A program made the position numbers and the translations under genes. This document shows positions 1 through 10,744 of a stretch of DNA of 64,000 nucleotides, piece by piece. Source of the stretch: Tanypteryx hageni. Taxonomy: Eukaryota > Arthropoda > Insecta > Odonata > Petaluridae. The stretch covers positions 19,725,840 to 19,789,839 of the forward strand of contig CM054116.1 of the NCBI GenBank assembly GCA_028673005.1. The letters are read 5' to 3'. The notes beneath the pieces were generated by a model, which saw only the letters and a program-made list of their open reading frames with translations, had not been told where the DNA came from and did no database searches. Position 1 is the first letter of the stretch. Every line of letters begins with the position of its first letter.

Positions 1-1061
1 TGGAAAAGCTGGAATTTGTGTAATGTCTGCACTTCTGAGATTTCAATGTTGTTATTTACGACAACTCATTGAATAATCTATCTGAAGCAGAGTTTGATGA
101 ATCAATTACCACAAAAAGCAAATATTTAAGAAGTGACTTCTAAGAATTACTTTTTAGTACTTTTTTAACGTACGTAATCATGAAAAGTTGGCATCCATTG
201 CCATTATTTTACATGGAGACAACTTGAAAACCTATTTTGGAGTCTAGCTCCTAAATCTCACAGAATGGTTCAATTATGAGCCGTTGTCCATTCTCAAGTT
301 ATTTAATTTATAATTAGTAATTTTCACTAATTTAGCAAAATCATGCTCAGCCATTTTTCACCTAGAAAAAGAGTGAATTTTATGGAAATAAACGTAAACA
401 GTTCATGCTCAAAATAAATCTCCCAGACATCACACAATGCCATAAATAAACCTGTCACTAGACGCAATACGAGTTGGTTACATCGAAGCATTTCTCACCT
501 TTGTGTGGATAAAATATCACTGACAGCTTTCTGAAAGCACAAATGAACAACTCCAACAGTTATTTAGCGACACATTTCCATCACAAGATTGTGTTCTTTG
601 CTTTTATACAGAGTAATAAAAGTATATTCTTTTAGGATTGCATAATGTAAAAGGAACCCAAAAAAATGCAGTTACGGTAAAATGTGATTTGAGCATGTCA
701 TGGATTACAAGACAATCTAGCAGAATGCATTTAATGAAAAATATATGCAGTTCAGTTATTTCTCTTACATCACCTTTTCTATGAGAACAAACTCCATCTG
801 ATGTCTATTTACATAGAATATTTACATGAATTCGGTCTACTACTGATAACTGGCCAAGACTTTTTAAAATACCTGATAAATATCGAGCTTATTATATTAT
901 TCCAGGCATTTTGGAGAAATATCTTGGTTAAAAATGGAGGAAATAAAATGCATGGCATAATAATCACAATAATAAGCTAATTTGTCCAGAAAGACATTAC
1001 AAAATAATGCGTAAGACACGTCAAAATATCTTAAAAAGAAAACAATAATTACAAAAGTACC

Positions 1062-1691
1062 TCAAATAACAGACATTAAATCACTAATATTATAAAAACA
1101 TTTTGTGATCAGGAGATCATGAACATGCTTCTTAAATGACTGAAATGTGCTTGCTCCTTTGATTGCAACTGGCAAAGCATTATAGAATTTAATACATCTT
1201 GCTTTTGGTCCTTGGGAGCAAATTTTCAAGTTTTGTTGCATAACATGGAGATCATTAATTCTTCTTGTGTTATAATCATGGAAATTGCTATTTTTCTTGT
1301 AGTCAGACATGTTTTGCCTCACATACAGCACCGCATTATAAATATAAATAGAAGGAACAGTCAAGAGTCCTAACTTTATAAAAAGGGGCCGGCAGTGTGC
1401 TCTGAAAGGTGCATTGCACATTGACCAGGCCTTTTTCTGAATCTTGAAAACCTCATTTAATTGGGTAGAGGAGCCCCAGAGGACAATGCCATAGGCCATA
1501 TGTGAATAAAAATAAGCAAAGTACACTTTTTTTAATGCCTCAAAACTGAGTGAGTGCTTCAGGACAGATAGGATATAATACGCTGAGTTTAGCTTTTCAC
1601 AGAAATTGTCAGTATGATAAGACCATTTCAAAAGAGGGTCAATATTGCTGAAATAGAATTTGAAGAAAAGGAGCAAATTAATTTCAATCAT
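1062..1691 (-). pseudogene. Non-LTR retrotransposon reverse transcriptase, C-terminal fragment
   Basis: The open stretch encodes about 209 residues resembling the thumb and C-terminal region of Jockey/CR1-type non-LTR reverse transcriptases. Visible family features are the segment HMAYGIVLWGSS near residues 65-76, an IQKKAW helix just after it, the motif HDYNTRR near 138-144 and a final block around FYNALP. The catalytic palm with its YxDD box and the endonuclease domain are absent, so this is a 5'-truncated, inactive copy, as is usual for LINE insertions. Its second copy at 26254-26883 differs by only a few residues. The clade is uncertain. Confidence 0.8.
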
Positions 1692-1813
1692 CAGTCCTCT
1701 TGGAACTTATCATCTGATTAATTCAGGAGTTGACTTATATTGCATGGCCCTGAACATAAAGAAATGCAAGTATACCATCTTCCAGTGATGGTCACAGTTT
1801 TAATAAAGATTGG

Positions 1814-2047
1814 ATGTACAAGGTATTGTTTAACGGCAAGAAACAATATAGAAAATGGATGTTTTATTCTGAAAACCAAAATGGATTGATTTGCTTTCCA
1901 TGCCTTTTATTTCTGAAAACTTCATATTCTACATTGTTTAATAAACAAGAAAGTGGATTTTCTGAATGGAAGCAGAATCATAGAATTCCAAATCACGAAT
2001 TATCTGTAAATCACACAAATTGCTACATAATTTGGAAAATTTCCTGA
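1814..2047 (+). pseudogene. hAT transposase fragment, TTF-type zinc finger region
   Basis: The 77-residue stretch shows the pattern of the TTF zinc finger at the N-terminus of ZMYM1-like hAT transposases: RKW followed by a YS..NGLICFPCLLF cysteine pair, then GFSEWKQ and an H..S..H histidine pair (NHELSVNH). In intact family members this finger binds DNA and precedes a DUF4371 and RNase-H-like catalytic region. The frame closes at 2047 and later parts of the protein lie about 1 kb downstream, so the gene is decayed. The duplicate is 25898-26131 on the minus strand. Confidence 0.72.
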
Positions 2048-2987
2048 AAAAAAACTAAAAACTGTAAAAGGTCTTATTGACGATGCTATTCAGAAACAGT
2101 TTTTCGATGACGTTAATAAGTGGTGTTACATCCTTAAGATAGTTTTAAAATGAACCACCGTGAAACACCCAGATGTGAAGTATATGTCCATTAAAATATT
2201 TATTAATGCATAAAGTAATACATCGTATTTAATTAATTACTATAATATTTAAAAAGTTTGTCAAATTTCTTAAAATTGCTACAACAGACCAACCAACTAA
2301 CCACATCGGCGGTACGGAAGTGTTTAGAGCTGGGTAGGTAATCGGGTGACAAGTTGAACGAAAATTACTACAGCTGGTTGGTTCCGTAGGTAATACGAAA
2401 CACAAAGTCATGTAGGCACCAATTAAAGTGTCTACTAATACAATGTAAACAAGACTGATAAAATTTAAACGTATATACTACAATTCAAACATGATGCTTT
2501 GCGTTTGGTATGCCAATGGCAGACGAAAAGTGGACGTGAGTTTCAGAGTGTAGAAAATTTACGAGAGCACTTGAGTAGTACATGTATGCTGAGTTTTAAA
2601 GTGAAATAGGACAAGTAATTACTTCTAACTTTTAAATAAGGTAGCCCAAACAAAAAATTAAGAAGTCCAGTACACCACTTCTCTGTAGTTGGATCATTGC
2701 AGCATGTAAAAAAATAGATCCCAATAGTATCTCAAGAGGGTTCAAGAAATGCTGCATATCAAATTCCATGGACAACTTGTTCAAATTTGAATAAGTTGTG
2801 ATGAATGAACAGGACAGCAAGAATAAGGGAAGGAAACAGAGGAGAGGGAGATGTAAGTAGTAAATTTACTTTTTTTTTAAATCATCATCTTAATGTTAGC
2901 TTGTTATGCACAAATGTAAAAGTTTTTTTGTAAGTGAACCTAATTTTAAGGGTTCGCCTTCCTTTCAGGTAAATACGGTATAATGAC

Positions 2988-3600
2988 GTACAGGCCCAAA
3001 CATTATGTGTTAATAATCTTGCCAGAGATGTTTCATGAGCTGCTCATTCACTCAATCTAATTGGAGTGCATGCAGCGAGCAATAATGTTGAAATGACAAC
3101 ATTTTTCGGGGTAGTCAAGAAAATATTTAATTTTTTGTTTTTTTTTTTCTACTAAAAGGTGGGAAAAATTAACACTTTTATTAAATACAACCCTCAAAGA
3201 ACACAGTGACACAAGATGGTGTTCTAAAGCACGTGCAATAAGGGCACTTGGTTCTCAAATTAGTGATGTGCTAACTATTTTAATGCAAATATCTGAAAAC
3301 ATTAATTTTGGGGACTGTAGCTAAAGCCAGATTATTATTATTGAATGTTACATCATTTAATTTCATTTTTATGTTAATAATGTGGGAAAAAATTTTAATC
3401 AAAATAAACAATATCAACAACCAACTACAAAACAAGATGCAAGACATTGTTCGTTCTTCGGAATTATTTAAGGGGTTACTACACAGCTTCAAACAATTCA
3501 GAAGTGAGGGATTCAAAGATATAATATCCAAATGTGTGAAAAAATGAGAAGAACTTGAAATATATCCGGCTCCTCAAAATAAGAGAAAAAGAAAAAAGAA
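2988..3600 (+). pseudogene. hAT transposase fragment, catalytic core and C-terminal part
   Basis: Reading across frameshifts, the plus strand shows QAQTLCVNN, then AHSLNLIGVHAA, then LKEHSDTRWCSKA, then FMLIMWEKILIKINN and LQNKMQDI. These follow, in the right order, the conserved blocks of ZMYM1/DUF4371 hAT transposases (VQA..., HSLNL, TRW, and the long helical insertion). At least two frameshifts and a T-rich interruption near 3135 show that it is dead. It continues the zinc finger remnant at 1814-2047, so both belong to one old element. After 3600 the hAT reading ends at a chimeric junction with non-LTR sequence. Confidence 0.72.
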
Positions 3601-3663
3601 AATGTTGCCTGGAGAAATGAGGTTTTCAAGATTCAGAAAAAGGCCTGGTCAATGTGCAATGTG

Positions 3664-4047
3664 CATTCTGCAAGCATTTCATCTGACCCTGATAAAAATT
3701 AATATTTCAGAGAGATATAGCATTATTAGAAATATTTTTTAATTCAAAATATTTTGTTTAAAAAATTGCGAATTTTTAGCGTCCCCATTTTTACACTGCA
3801 AGATTTTCGTTTTTTCTAGTAGGTTTTGCACAAAATCCTACCTAAGAAAAAAATTTCGAATCTCCAGCTCAACTGGAAATGCCTAAACATTAGTAATCTT
3901 AGTATATCTTAGTATATCCTCCTCCTCCTCTGTAAGAAAAGTCGATATATAATGCCTAGTAGAAGTTGCTTGCATACTGCATGCATTTCATCTCACTTTG
4001 AAAAATCATTCATTTTTCAGACAGATATTTCATCATGAGAAATATTT
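3664..4047 (-). repeat. Satellite-monomer fragment, inverted orientation
   Basis: The reverse complement matches the roughly 780-bp monomer arrayed at 32955-35465. Shared landmarks are the stretch around the AAAAATTCGCAATT core, the GTAGGATTTTGTGCAAAAC segment and the TATGCAAGC half of the monomer palindrome. Only part of a monomer is present, and it is joined to the SINE-bearing segment. Confidence 0.75.
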
Positions 4048-4054
4048 CGTCTTG

Positions 4055-4292
4055 TTTTTTACCACATGTTGTGTGTTAAACCCTGGTTAGACCCAGTCGA
4101 CCAAGGGGACCAACTGCTTAACATCCCTTCCCAAGGACAGAGCGCTGACTTGTGCAGTCTCCTCAAAGCACACAAACATGGGACGGGACAATCACAGGTT
4201 GAAAAATCTGACCTCCACAGGATTCGAACCTGTGACCACTTCATGGAAGACCAATGCTCTAACCACTCTACCACCGCCACCCCTGATAAACC
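4055..4292 (-). mobile_element. tRNA-derived SINE (left copy)
   Basis: On the minus strand the 5' part reads like a tRNA: an A-box-like TGGTAGAGTGGTTAGAGC and a perfect B box GGTTCGAATCC, spaced as in RNA polymerase III internal promoters. The anticodon region TCTTCCATGAA most resembles tRNA-Gly(UCC), but the stems are imperfect, so it is not a functional tRNA. A tRNA-unrelated body of about 130 bp follows, ending in an A-rich TAAAAAACAAG tail. The same SINE lies in the duplicated block at 29195-29432. SINEs are mobilised by a partner LINE; the partner is not identifiable here. Confidence 0.8.
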
Positions 4293-4299
4293 TGTGGGC

Positions 4300-6750
4300 A
4301 AAGAAATGATAATTAAGATTTATTGCAAAACATTACACAAATTTTAAATGCCCAAAAATATTTTTACTTTATTGAACATTCAAATATGTGAATTTTAGAT
4401 TTATTCTTTACTTTTTAGTCCATACAAAATGTGACTTCATTAAAATAAATTTTATTTTTCTGTTTTTAGGCCCAGATTAAAGACTTATGGAGCTTTCGCT
4501 GATAATGTCCTCAAAGATCTTCAAATATTCATCAATCTTGATCTCTATATCAGACTTTATTCACATACCTAATTATTTATTTAGTGTGCAAAATAATTAT
4601 CTTTATTTCTGTTTATTGTCAACAATAGAAGTGTTTTCTTTCATTGTAATTTGTTGATTGGCACTTCCAAGGAAGCATAAATGTTTCTATTTATTTGAGA
4701 AAATCTATAGGAAATAATTGCTGCAATTGATTCTGAATATAGTTGTGGTTACATGACAATATTTGCCGTAAGTATTCATGCTTTTCTTATATCGTGTATC
4801 ATTATGTGTTATTTTATTGAAATTTGTAATTGTGGCATCCGTTTGGCTGACTCAGTATAAATATGCTAATATGGTTTTGTATGTATGTGTACATTATAAA
4901 TATTAAATTTGGTTAAAATTTATGTGGAAAATTCAACACAAATACTTGTAAAAAAGAAATTTATTTATTACTTGTATTGTGGAAGCCCTGGTTTTGATAT
5001 CTATGCTAAACATGTTGATTTTGATTTTTTAATTTGCACACCACCACCAATTCCTTCCCAATTTATAATTACCTAATTTTGAAAATTTTCTAAGTTGATT
5101 CAGTCGAAATATGTCATTTTGGTCATGTATTTATGTGAAAATTCTGTGACAAATTTGGTTGAAATCGGTTAAGCCAATTCTTCCCTGATATGTGTGCACA
5201 GATGGACGAAAATCACTAAAAATGCTGAATTCGTAACTCATTAACATTATGAATAAGTAAAAATATATGTTGAAATATCATGCCAATAAACATTGATTTA
5301 TGACCTTGAATATTGAACTGTGGATGTAACATAAGGTCAAGAAATTGTAAAACTTCTATGAAGACTGACTTCTTTCAGAATATCACTATGATTGAAGAAG
5401 TCTTCCAAACAGAATCAGCATTCCAGTGAATGATTCTGAACACAGATTAAGAATGATGCCATGGGAAACCAAGTGTGAGAGATAGAAAGCCCGGCCTTTT
5501 CTGAAGTATTCATTGTCTTGAGCACAATATGGAAATTTATTCGAAGTTTGTTTTATGTCCCAAAATTATGAGTAAACTAGATGAAAGTACCTGGCAATGC
5601 CCAGGCTATGCCAGACGTGCAAATAAAATTATGTCATATGGTAACACAATCATTTCCACATTTGCACATTTTTTCATGTTCATAAAAACAATTCTTTCCC
5701 CTATACTGCATATGGAGAAAGTAAAAATCCTATCACATACAGACAGACCAACAGACATGATTGTGAAAACAGTCAAAACATGTTCAAAGGGCCTTAAAAG
5801 GTGTATTTACATTGAAACCTCGAAAGCGAATTCTTTCATGAAAACAATACATTCTCCATATGGAGAAAGTAAAAATTAATTCTGAGATATCTCTGATACC
5901 TATAAATTGGGCCAGGAGGGTCCATGGAGGTCCAGAGGGAACGAGAGCATATATGAGAACAATATTATTTTGAGTTCAACAATGCAATCAGATGGCAAGG
6001 AGACTTAAAAATGCTAAATTTTGTCAAAATATGATATTAAAACATTAAATTCAAGAGATTTTGATTTGAAGGTGATAAAGATGAAAAGAATAAGAAACTA
6101 TTGTCATTTATCTTTAATGCAGTCCTAGTCCGGAGATCGAAGGTCAAATATGTGAATTTTAATAAGTAAAAGAAAATAAGCTTGCAGGTTGAAATATCCA
6201 TTTTTCCATGTTACCTTATGGGGAATGGAAATCATTCTCAGGGATCGAACCAGGCCTATTTTGGAATTATGTTTTTCTAAATGACTTTTACTTTAAGAAA
6301 AACAGTTCCACTTTTCCGCCCACCGATGACAACTATGAAATCAGTTTCATATATTAGATTCAATTAAGGGCAACAATATTGCCAAAGCACAACAGCATTC
6401 TTCCATTTGCTAATTAAATTCACCCTTTTGGCACCCAACTCAAATTTAGTCATAGACATATTTTTAACCATTCGCCATATAAAGCGATTTTGCTCTGTGA
6501 CTAAACATACCCAATGCTAGGCCATGGAATCAAGGATGGGGAAGTTTGTCACTTCATATACTAATCATTTTTTGATGGCTATGGCACAAAGTGGCTTCAC
6601 ATGGTGCACTAGAAAAAGGTAGAAGTTGTTGCAAGCCAATCCAGTGCAATTAACATTGGTTATTTTATAGCGGGAAAAATCCGTATACTTATCTCATATT
6701 TCGCTCTTACTTATTCATTACTCATTCACAAGGATGTAATTCAAATAAGT
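4300..6750. other. AT-rich interelement DNA without a credible gene
   Basis: No protein with family resemblance is visible. Two segments look like element debris: 5141-5185, a TTGGTTGAAATCGGTTAAGCC motif of the kind common at arthropod repeat 3' ends, and 5588-5606, CTGGCAATGCCCAGGCT. A stretch near 5735 carries a CAGACAGACC core. The open frame at 5529-5879 overlaps this repeat and is not considered a gene. Confidence 0.6.
5638..5950 (+). repeat. Dispersed repeat segment with CAGA core, copy 1 of 3
   Basis: This segment of about 310 bp occurs three times: here, at 30778-31090 as part of block B, and at 32639-32951. The third copy is fused to the start of the satellite array. It contains an ACAGACAGACC core followed by a GTGAAAACAGTCAAAACATG block, and two TATGGAGAAAGTAAAA repeats about 150 bp apart. 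A similar core lies at 52262-52335. It is presumably part of a non-autonomous element; the superfamily is not recognised. Confidence 0.65.
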
Positions 6751-6757
6751 TAGATAT

Positions 6758-7980
6758 TTATTTGACACATGAAAATCGTCTGCATAACGAATAAACTATC
6801 AAGTCACACATCGGAATATTTGCTACTTTAGCCCTCCTATATGAACTTTCCCGAAATTTTTTAATAATTGCCTTAATAGTACCAACTGTGTTACAGATTT
6901 CACTCAAGCCATTAAAATCATGCACTTCATGGTTAAGACGATGGGAAGAACAATGAACAAACATTGCTTTCGGGTGTAATAATATAATTTTTGCTTGCAC
7001 ACCCCCTAGCTTTCCAGCCATTGCAAAATATCCATCATATCTCTGACCAACTAAAATTTACATTTGCAATTTAAATTAATTAATATCTCTCTGATAGTTC
7101 CTTCTGCACTGCGATCTGATATCGGAATAAACCCAAGAAAAAATTATTCGCGAATACAAGTTTGTCCAGTGATTCACTTGGGAAATGTAACCCATATTGA
7201 TGATAATTGTTCTATTCCCCCAATATCAGTCATTTCTTCAGTCAAAATGGAAACCCCTTCGAAAGCATTTCCTGCAGCAACTAAATCATCTCTCAAAATA
7301 AACCAACAAATTTCTATTATTTATTTCGAGTTCTCATAGATGTGTATTTAGCGTTTCCATTGCAAGCAATTAAATGTTTTTGTTTCATCACCTGCCTCAA
7401 TCCGAAAGATTGAAGATTTCCTTAATTGTTAGTTTTACCTCGTAATGCAATATCAAAACAATACTTATTGAATACAGTATTGCTCTATTTTCCTCTTTTG
7501 CATCGGCAACTAATTTGTTTTGCAGCATTTGTTTCGAAGGACTTTTCTCTTTCATTATTGAAATAGAGTGATCGACTTCTGTTTGTGAAGTTTTATGGTA
7601 TTTATGGGTTTTGTCATGGGAACTTGCGGCTTCATGAAATTTTTTGAATTAATGAAAGAATATCGAAATTCCCTATTCGCCCTTGGAGGAAAAAGGATAC
7701 ATACTTGACATAGAGCAGCCTTTAAAAGTGTACAATAAGTTAACCAAGGAGTATGCTGAGTAAGCAACGGTAGACGGAAAGCTCGAATATTTTCACTATC
7801 ATGCTTAAAGTTATAAGTCGGTGAAGATGTCCAGCATTTGCTCAAGATTTCATATTTAAATTCACTAATCATACTTTGTGGCCTTTCATCTACCCTTACA
7901 CAATCCAATATCAAAATGTTCACTAACTTCTGAAGCGACATCATAGATCTCAAGTTGATCATCCACTTCATCAATTCCTG
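6758..7980 (-). pseudogene. hAT transposase (DUF4371 type), decayed, left copy
   Basis: Reading the minus strand from about 7980, the first part shows a TTF-zinc-finger-like pattern (PWLTYC...LKAALCQVCILFPP). After a broken middle section come DDLVAAGNAFEGVSIL and VGQ, then YFAMAGKLGGVQAKI and FVHCSSHRLNHEVHD. These are the order and motifs of the DUF4371/RNase-H-like core of hAT transposases; the second catalytic aspartate would lie just before GYFAMAGK. Several frameshifts and stops interrupt it, and the C-terminal dimerisation block is not seen. This lineage differs from the hAT in block A. The block B duplicate is truncated at its zinc finger end. Confidence 0.7.
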
Positions 7981-7984
7981 GATC

Positions 7985-10100
7985 CAATTTCGTTTTTATT
8001 TAAATAATGCGTAATATATATAGAGTTTTATTGCTGTTATTGAGAAAATATTTATATACGAAATTCATTTTCATTACTTCCATTGGCTACAAAACGTAAC
8101 ATGGAGCTCGTAAAAATATACAAATAAGGATGTGTACTATGGCAAAGCAAATAAAATTCAATACAACACAAAACATAAATGGTATATTTTTAATTCATTT
8201 GTTTATTAAACCAAATAAGAAAAACGCCTTAAAATTAACCTACCTTCTTATTGAAGTTAACTAGAGTTAATATTTTTCCAACAGAAAAATATTCAGTTAA
8301 ATAGATTTATGAGTAAAAACACTATCAAGCAAATCTTTAAAATAGCGATTCCCTCTAAGATACCGCTTTTCTTATCCCTATAGACCTGCTCCTACAGGAT
8401 ATTTATTTGTGTAAAATAACCGTGCACATTTTCAAAATTCAACTGAAGACAGGCCAACCTATTTAGAAAATATAATAAGCTATCTGAAATTATCCGGGGT
8501 TGCTCGGGTTTTTAAGTCAAGATAGACAATTGTGAGGAAGATTTGAGAATAAAATCAAGTAATGAAACCAAATTAATTTAAATTGTAATGCTTGATATTA
8601 CGCAATATTTCATGTCTTCATTTCATCCTTTATCGGCGACTAACTTAGTTAGTAGTTAACTAACTTTGTATCTTTTATCAAATAATCATGATAAACAATC
8701 GATGGAATAACTTTTAAAAGATAGTTATTTCACTCGAATGGATTTCCAGTTGAAGAAACTGCATCATATTATGTGTTCATGAATATCAAAAAAATTTAAA
8801 CCTTGGGCAGGAATTGCACGCTCTAGGGAAGCAACCGGTGGAAACACGTTTGAAGATATAGTCAAATTTAGCTTAACAATACCCATCCCATGCAAAGGCT
8901 GATTCTGTGGGTTTAATTTGTCACGTGAATATTTTATAGTGAAACCTATGAAACAAAACGTGTTCCCGGACTTTGAAATCGATTTGGCGATAAATGATTT
9001 GTTTGTATAACATGGAAAGTGTTGTTATAATAAAATAAGGAAAAAATGACTAAATTGATGCATACAAATGTTCAGTTGAAGAGAAGCAAAAAGGACATAT
9101 AGGTATTTAAATGAGGAAGAAGTTGACGATTATATTTTGGTCGAAATTAAAAAATTGTTATAGAAGTTTTCTTATTGTACCTTCTTGGATATGTTTTAAT
9201 TCCTTAATTTCATATGTAAATGAACAAACAAATTTCGCTGTCAATTATAGGGAACGAATACGTATATTCATAACAAATAAAAGTATTGCAGGAGATGGAA
9301 ATCTGCGATTTCATGGGAATCCGTTGATAGTAGCCGAGATCGTATTTAATTGAGAAGATATATTGGAAACACTAATTGACTAATTTTTCTCCGAATTAAT
9401 TATTTGAGCGTAAACTATACTTAAAATGCAATTTGAAAATAACGATTCAAATATGACGCCATAAATTCCCATTAGAAGCACTAAATCAATGCAGTCGTAA
9501 TATATACGATATCAGTTCCCATTTCCCATGGAGTGGACAAAAGCAAATACAATCAAACTAATTGAATTTTATGAAAAATATTCAGTTTTATCGGATGATA
9601 CCTCTAGCGAACATAAACAAGCAAATTATCGCATTGCAGCGCTAAGCGAAATCGGGTCATTAGTATTTAGCTAAAATCGGTCGATTATCCGTAATTTCGA
9701 AATATTTTCTTTAATATTTGATAAATGTAAAAACGTACTGGAATAAACGTTGTAACAAATTCAATTTTGTACGAAGTTCGTTTAAAAAATTTCCCCATAT
9801 AATGCATCGTTTAAGAGATATGTTTAAAACATATTTTTTTATCTTACCCCACCACTCCACCTACCGGCGACTATTGTAAACACATTACACTTACGTCTTA
9901 TGAACGCTCCTTTTTATTTTTTTAACTGTTGGAGCTTTGTGGCTATAGCCAAAATTAGAAGGCGATGGTTTGAGTTTATTTCTTTTCTTTGTCAAGTCTT
10001 TAAATCCGTCTCGCAGTTCCTTGAAATATTTATTATCATTTAACCTATTTGGAATTTGTTAGAAATATTACTGGCATAGAGAATGTCATGTGGTGGCCAC
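7985..10100. other. AT-rich DNA, no gene recognised
   Basis: No open frame here has recognisable domains; the longest (9111-9353, 80 codons) has no family resemblance. Position 8493-8508 carries a CCGGGGTTGCTCGGG motif resembling one at 13020-13034, of a type often found near the 3' ends of degenerate arthropod retroelements. Confidence 0.5.
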
Positions 10101-10102
10101 AT

Positions 10103-10740
10103 TAGATTTTGAAATGTGTAACGGAAATTAATAATGGTAAATAATCCATTTCAATTTACACAATTTACCTTTGTTTGATAGCACATGTTCATGCCTTATG
10201 GAATTGCGAATGTTTTGTGTTTTTTATTAAATATGTAATGGATATCAATAATGGCCAATAACCCTTTTCAATGCACATATATATATTTTTCCTTTCTTAT
10301 TGTATGCACATATATCTTATGGAAGTGAGAATTCACAAGGAAAGTGGTTTTCTATGGTAAAGTCATAACTTGGGGTGGTTTTAACGGAAGGATGAGAAGA
10401 AAAAATCACGAGAAAACGCCGGGAATCGAACTCGAGCCTCCGACTAGCCGCTGAGGCGTGCAAATCGCACACCATGAAGCCCTCATTCAACACGTCCTAG
10501 GAGAGTACAGATCCTGAACGTAGAAGCGTACTGCAAGGCAGTCACTTAAGACATCAACAGAACTGAAATATTTCACAGCGAGTGAAAAACCGAAGTGAGA
10601 ATAACGTTTGAATATTTATAAAAAATGTAATTTATATTAATAATGGTCAAGAAGCCATTTTAATTTACATAATTTTCCTTTCTGCTTGGATGTACATATG
10701 TCTTATGGAAGTGAGAATGTTTGTATTTTTAAATGAATAT
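10103..10740 (+). repeat. Old tandem repeat of about 115 bp, three units, split by a SINE
   Basis: Three diverged units share the order ATTAATAATGG, then CATTTCAATTTACA, CCTTTCTTATTG or a variant, and CTTATGGAAGTGAGAAT. They start near 10127, 10238 and 10630. The second and third would be adjacent but are separated by the SINE at 10333-10591. No coding potential is visible. Confidence 0.7.
10333..10591 (-). mobile_element. tRNA-related SINE with 11-bp target site duplication
   Basis: The insert is bounded by GAAGTGAGAAT at 10322-10332 and again at 10592-10602. The minus strand contains a B-box-like GAGTTCGATTCCCGG preceded by GCGGCTAGTCGGAGGCTC, which resembles the T-arm side of a tRNA. About 130 bp of unrelated leader precede the tRNA-like part and about 90 bp follow it. 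Because the insertion interrupts a tandem repeat, the pre-insertion sequence can be inferred from the third repeat unit. It could also be a composite short element rather than a canonical SINE. Confidence 0.7.
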
Positions 10741-10744
10741 GTAA

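Larger units (their letters stand above)
1..3616 (+). repeat. Composite repeat block A, left copy (inverted relative to 24333-27944)
   Basis: Read base by base, this block is the reverse complement of 24333-27944, with only scattered substitutions and small indels. It joins two unrelated element remnants: a non-LTR reverse transcriptase C-terminus on the minus strand and a hAT transposase on the plus strand. The window begins inside the block, so its left limit is unknown. Homology to the other copy ends at about 3616, where the hAT sequence runs directly into a 45-bp piece of the same reverse transcriptase gene. Positions 1-1060 are probably the 3' untranslated part of the non-LTR element. 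Positions 2050-2980 hold no readable protein beyond decayed hAT sequence. Confidence 0.9.
3662..7558 (+). repeat. Composite repeat block B, left copy (direct repeat of 28282-32640)
   Basis: This block matches 28282-32640 in the same orientation with very few differences. The main structural difference is about 520 bp missing here after 4047, relative to 28668-29190. It contains an inverted satellite-monomer fragment, a tRNA-derived SINE, about 2.4 kb of AT-rich DNA without a credible gene, and a decayed hAT on the minus strand. The right homology limit is near 7558 in a CATTAT tract; there the other copy switches to a third copy of the 5641-5950 segment. Block B lies 45 bp from block A here but about 340 bp from it in the other copy. 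Confidence 0.9.

Noticed and set aside
1062..1691. Endogenous retrovirus or viral polymerase
   Set aside because: The motifs are those of non-LTR retrotransposon C-termini; no long terminal repeats, gag, integrase or envelope-like sequence is present.
4200..4290. Possible functional tRNA gene (also at 29340-29430)
   Set aside because: The A and B boxes are good, but acceptor and anticodon stems do not pair properly, and a SINE body with A-rich tail follows directly.
5529..5879. 116-codon frame (also at 30669-31019) as a gene
   Set aside because: It lies in a dispersed repeat with a CAGA core; conservation between copies is explained by recent duplication and no domain is visible.
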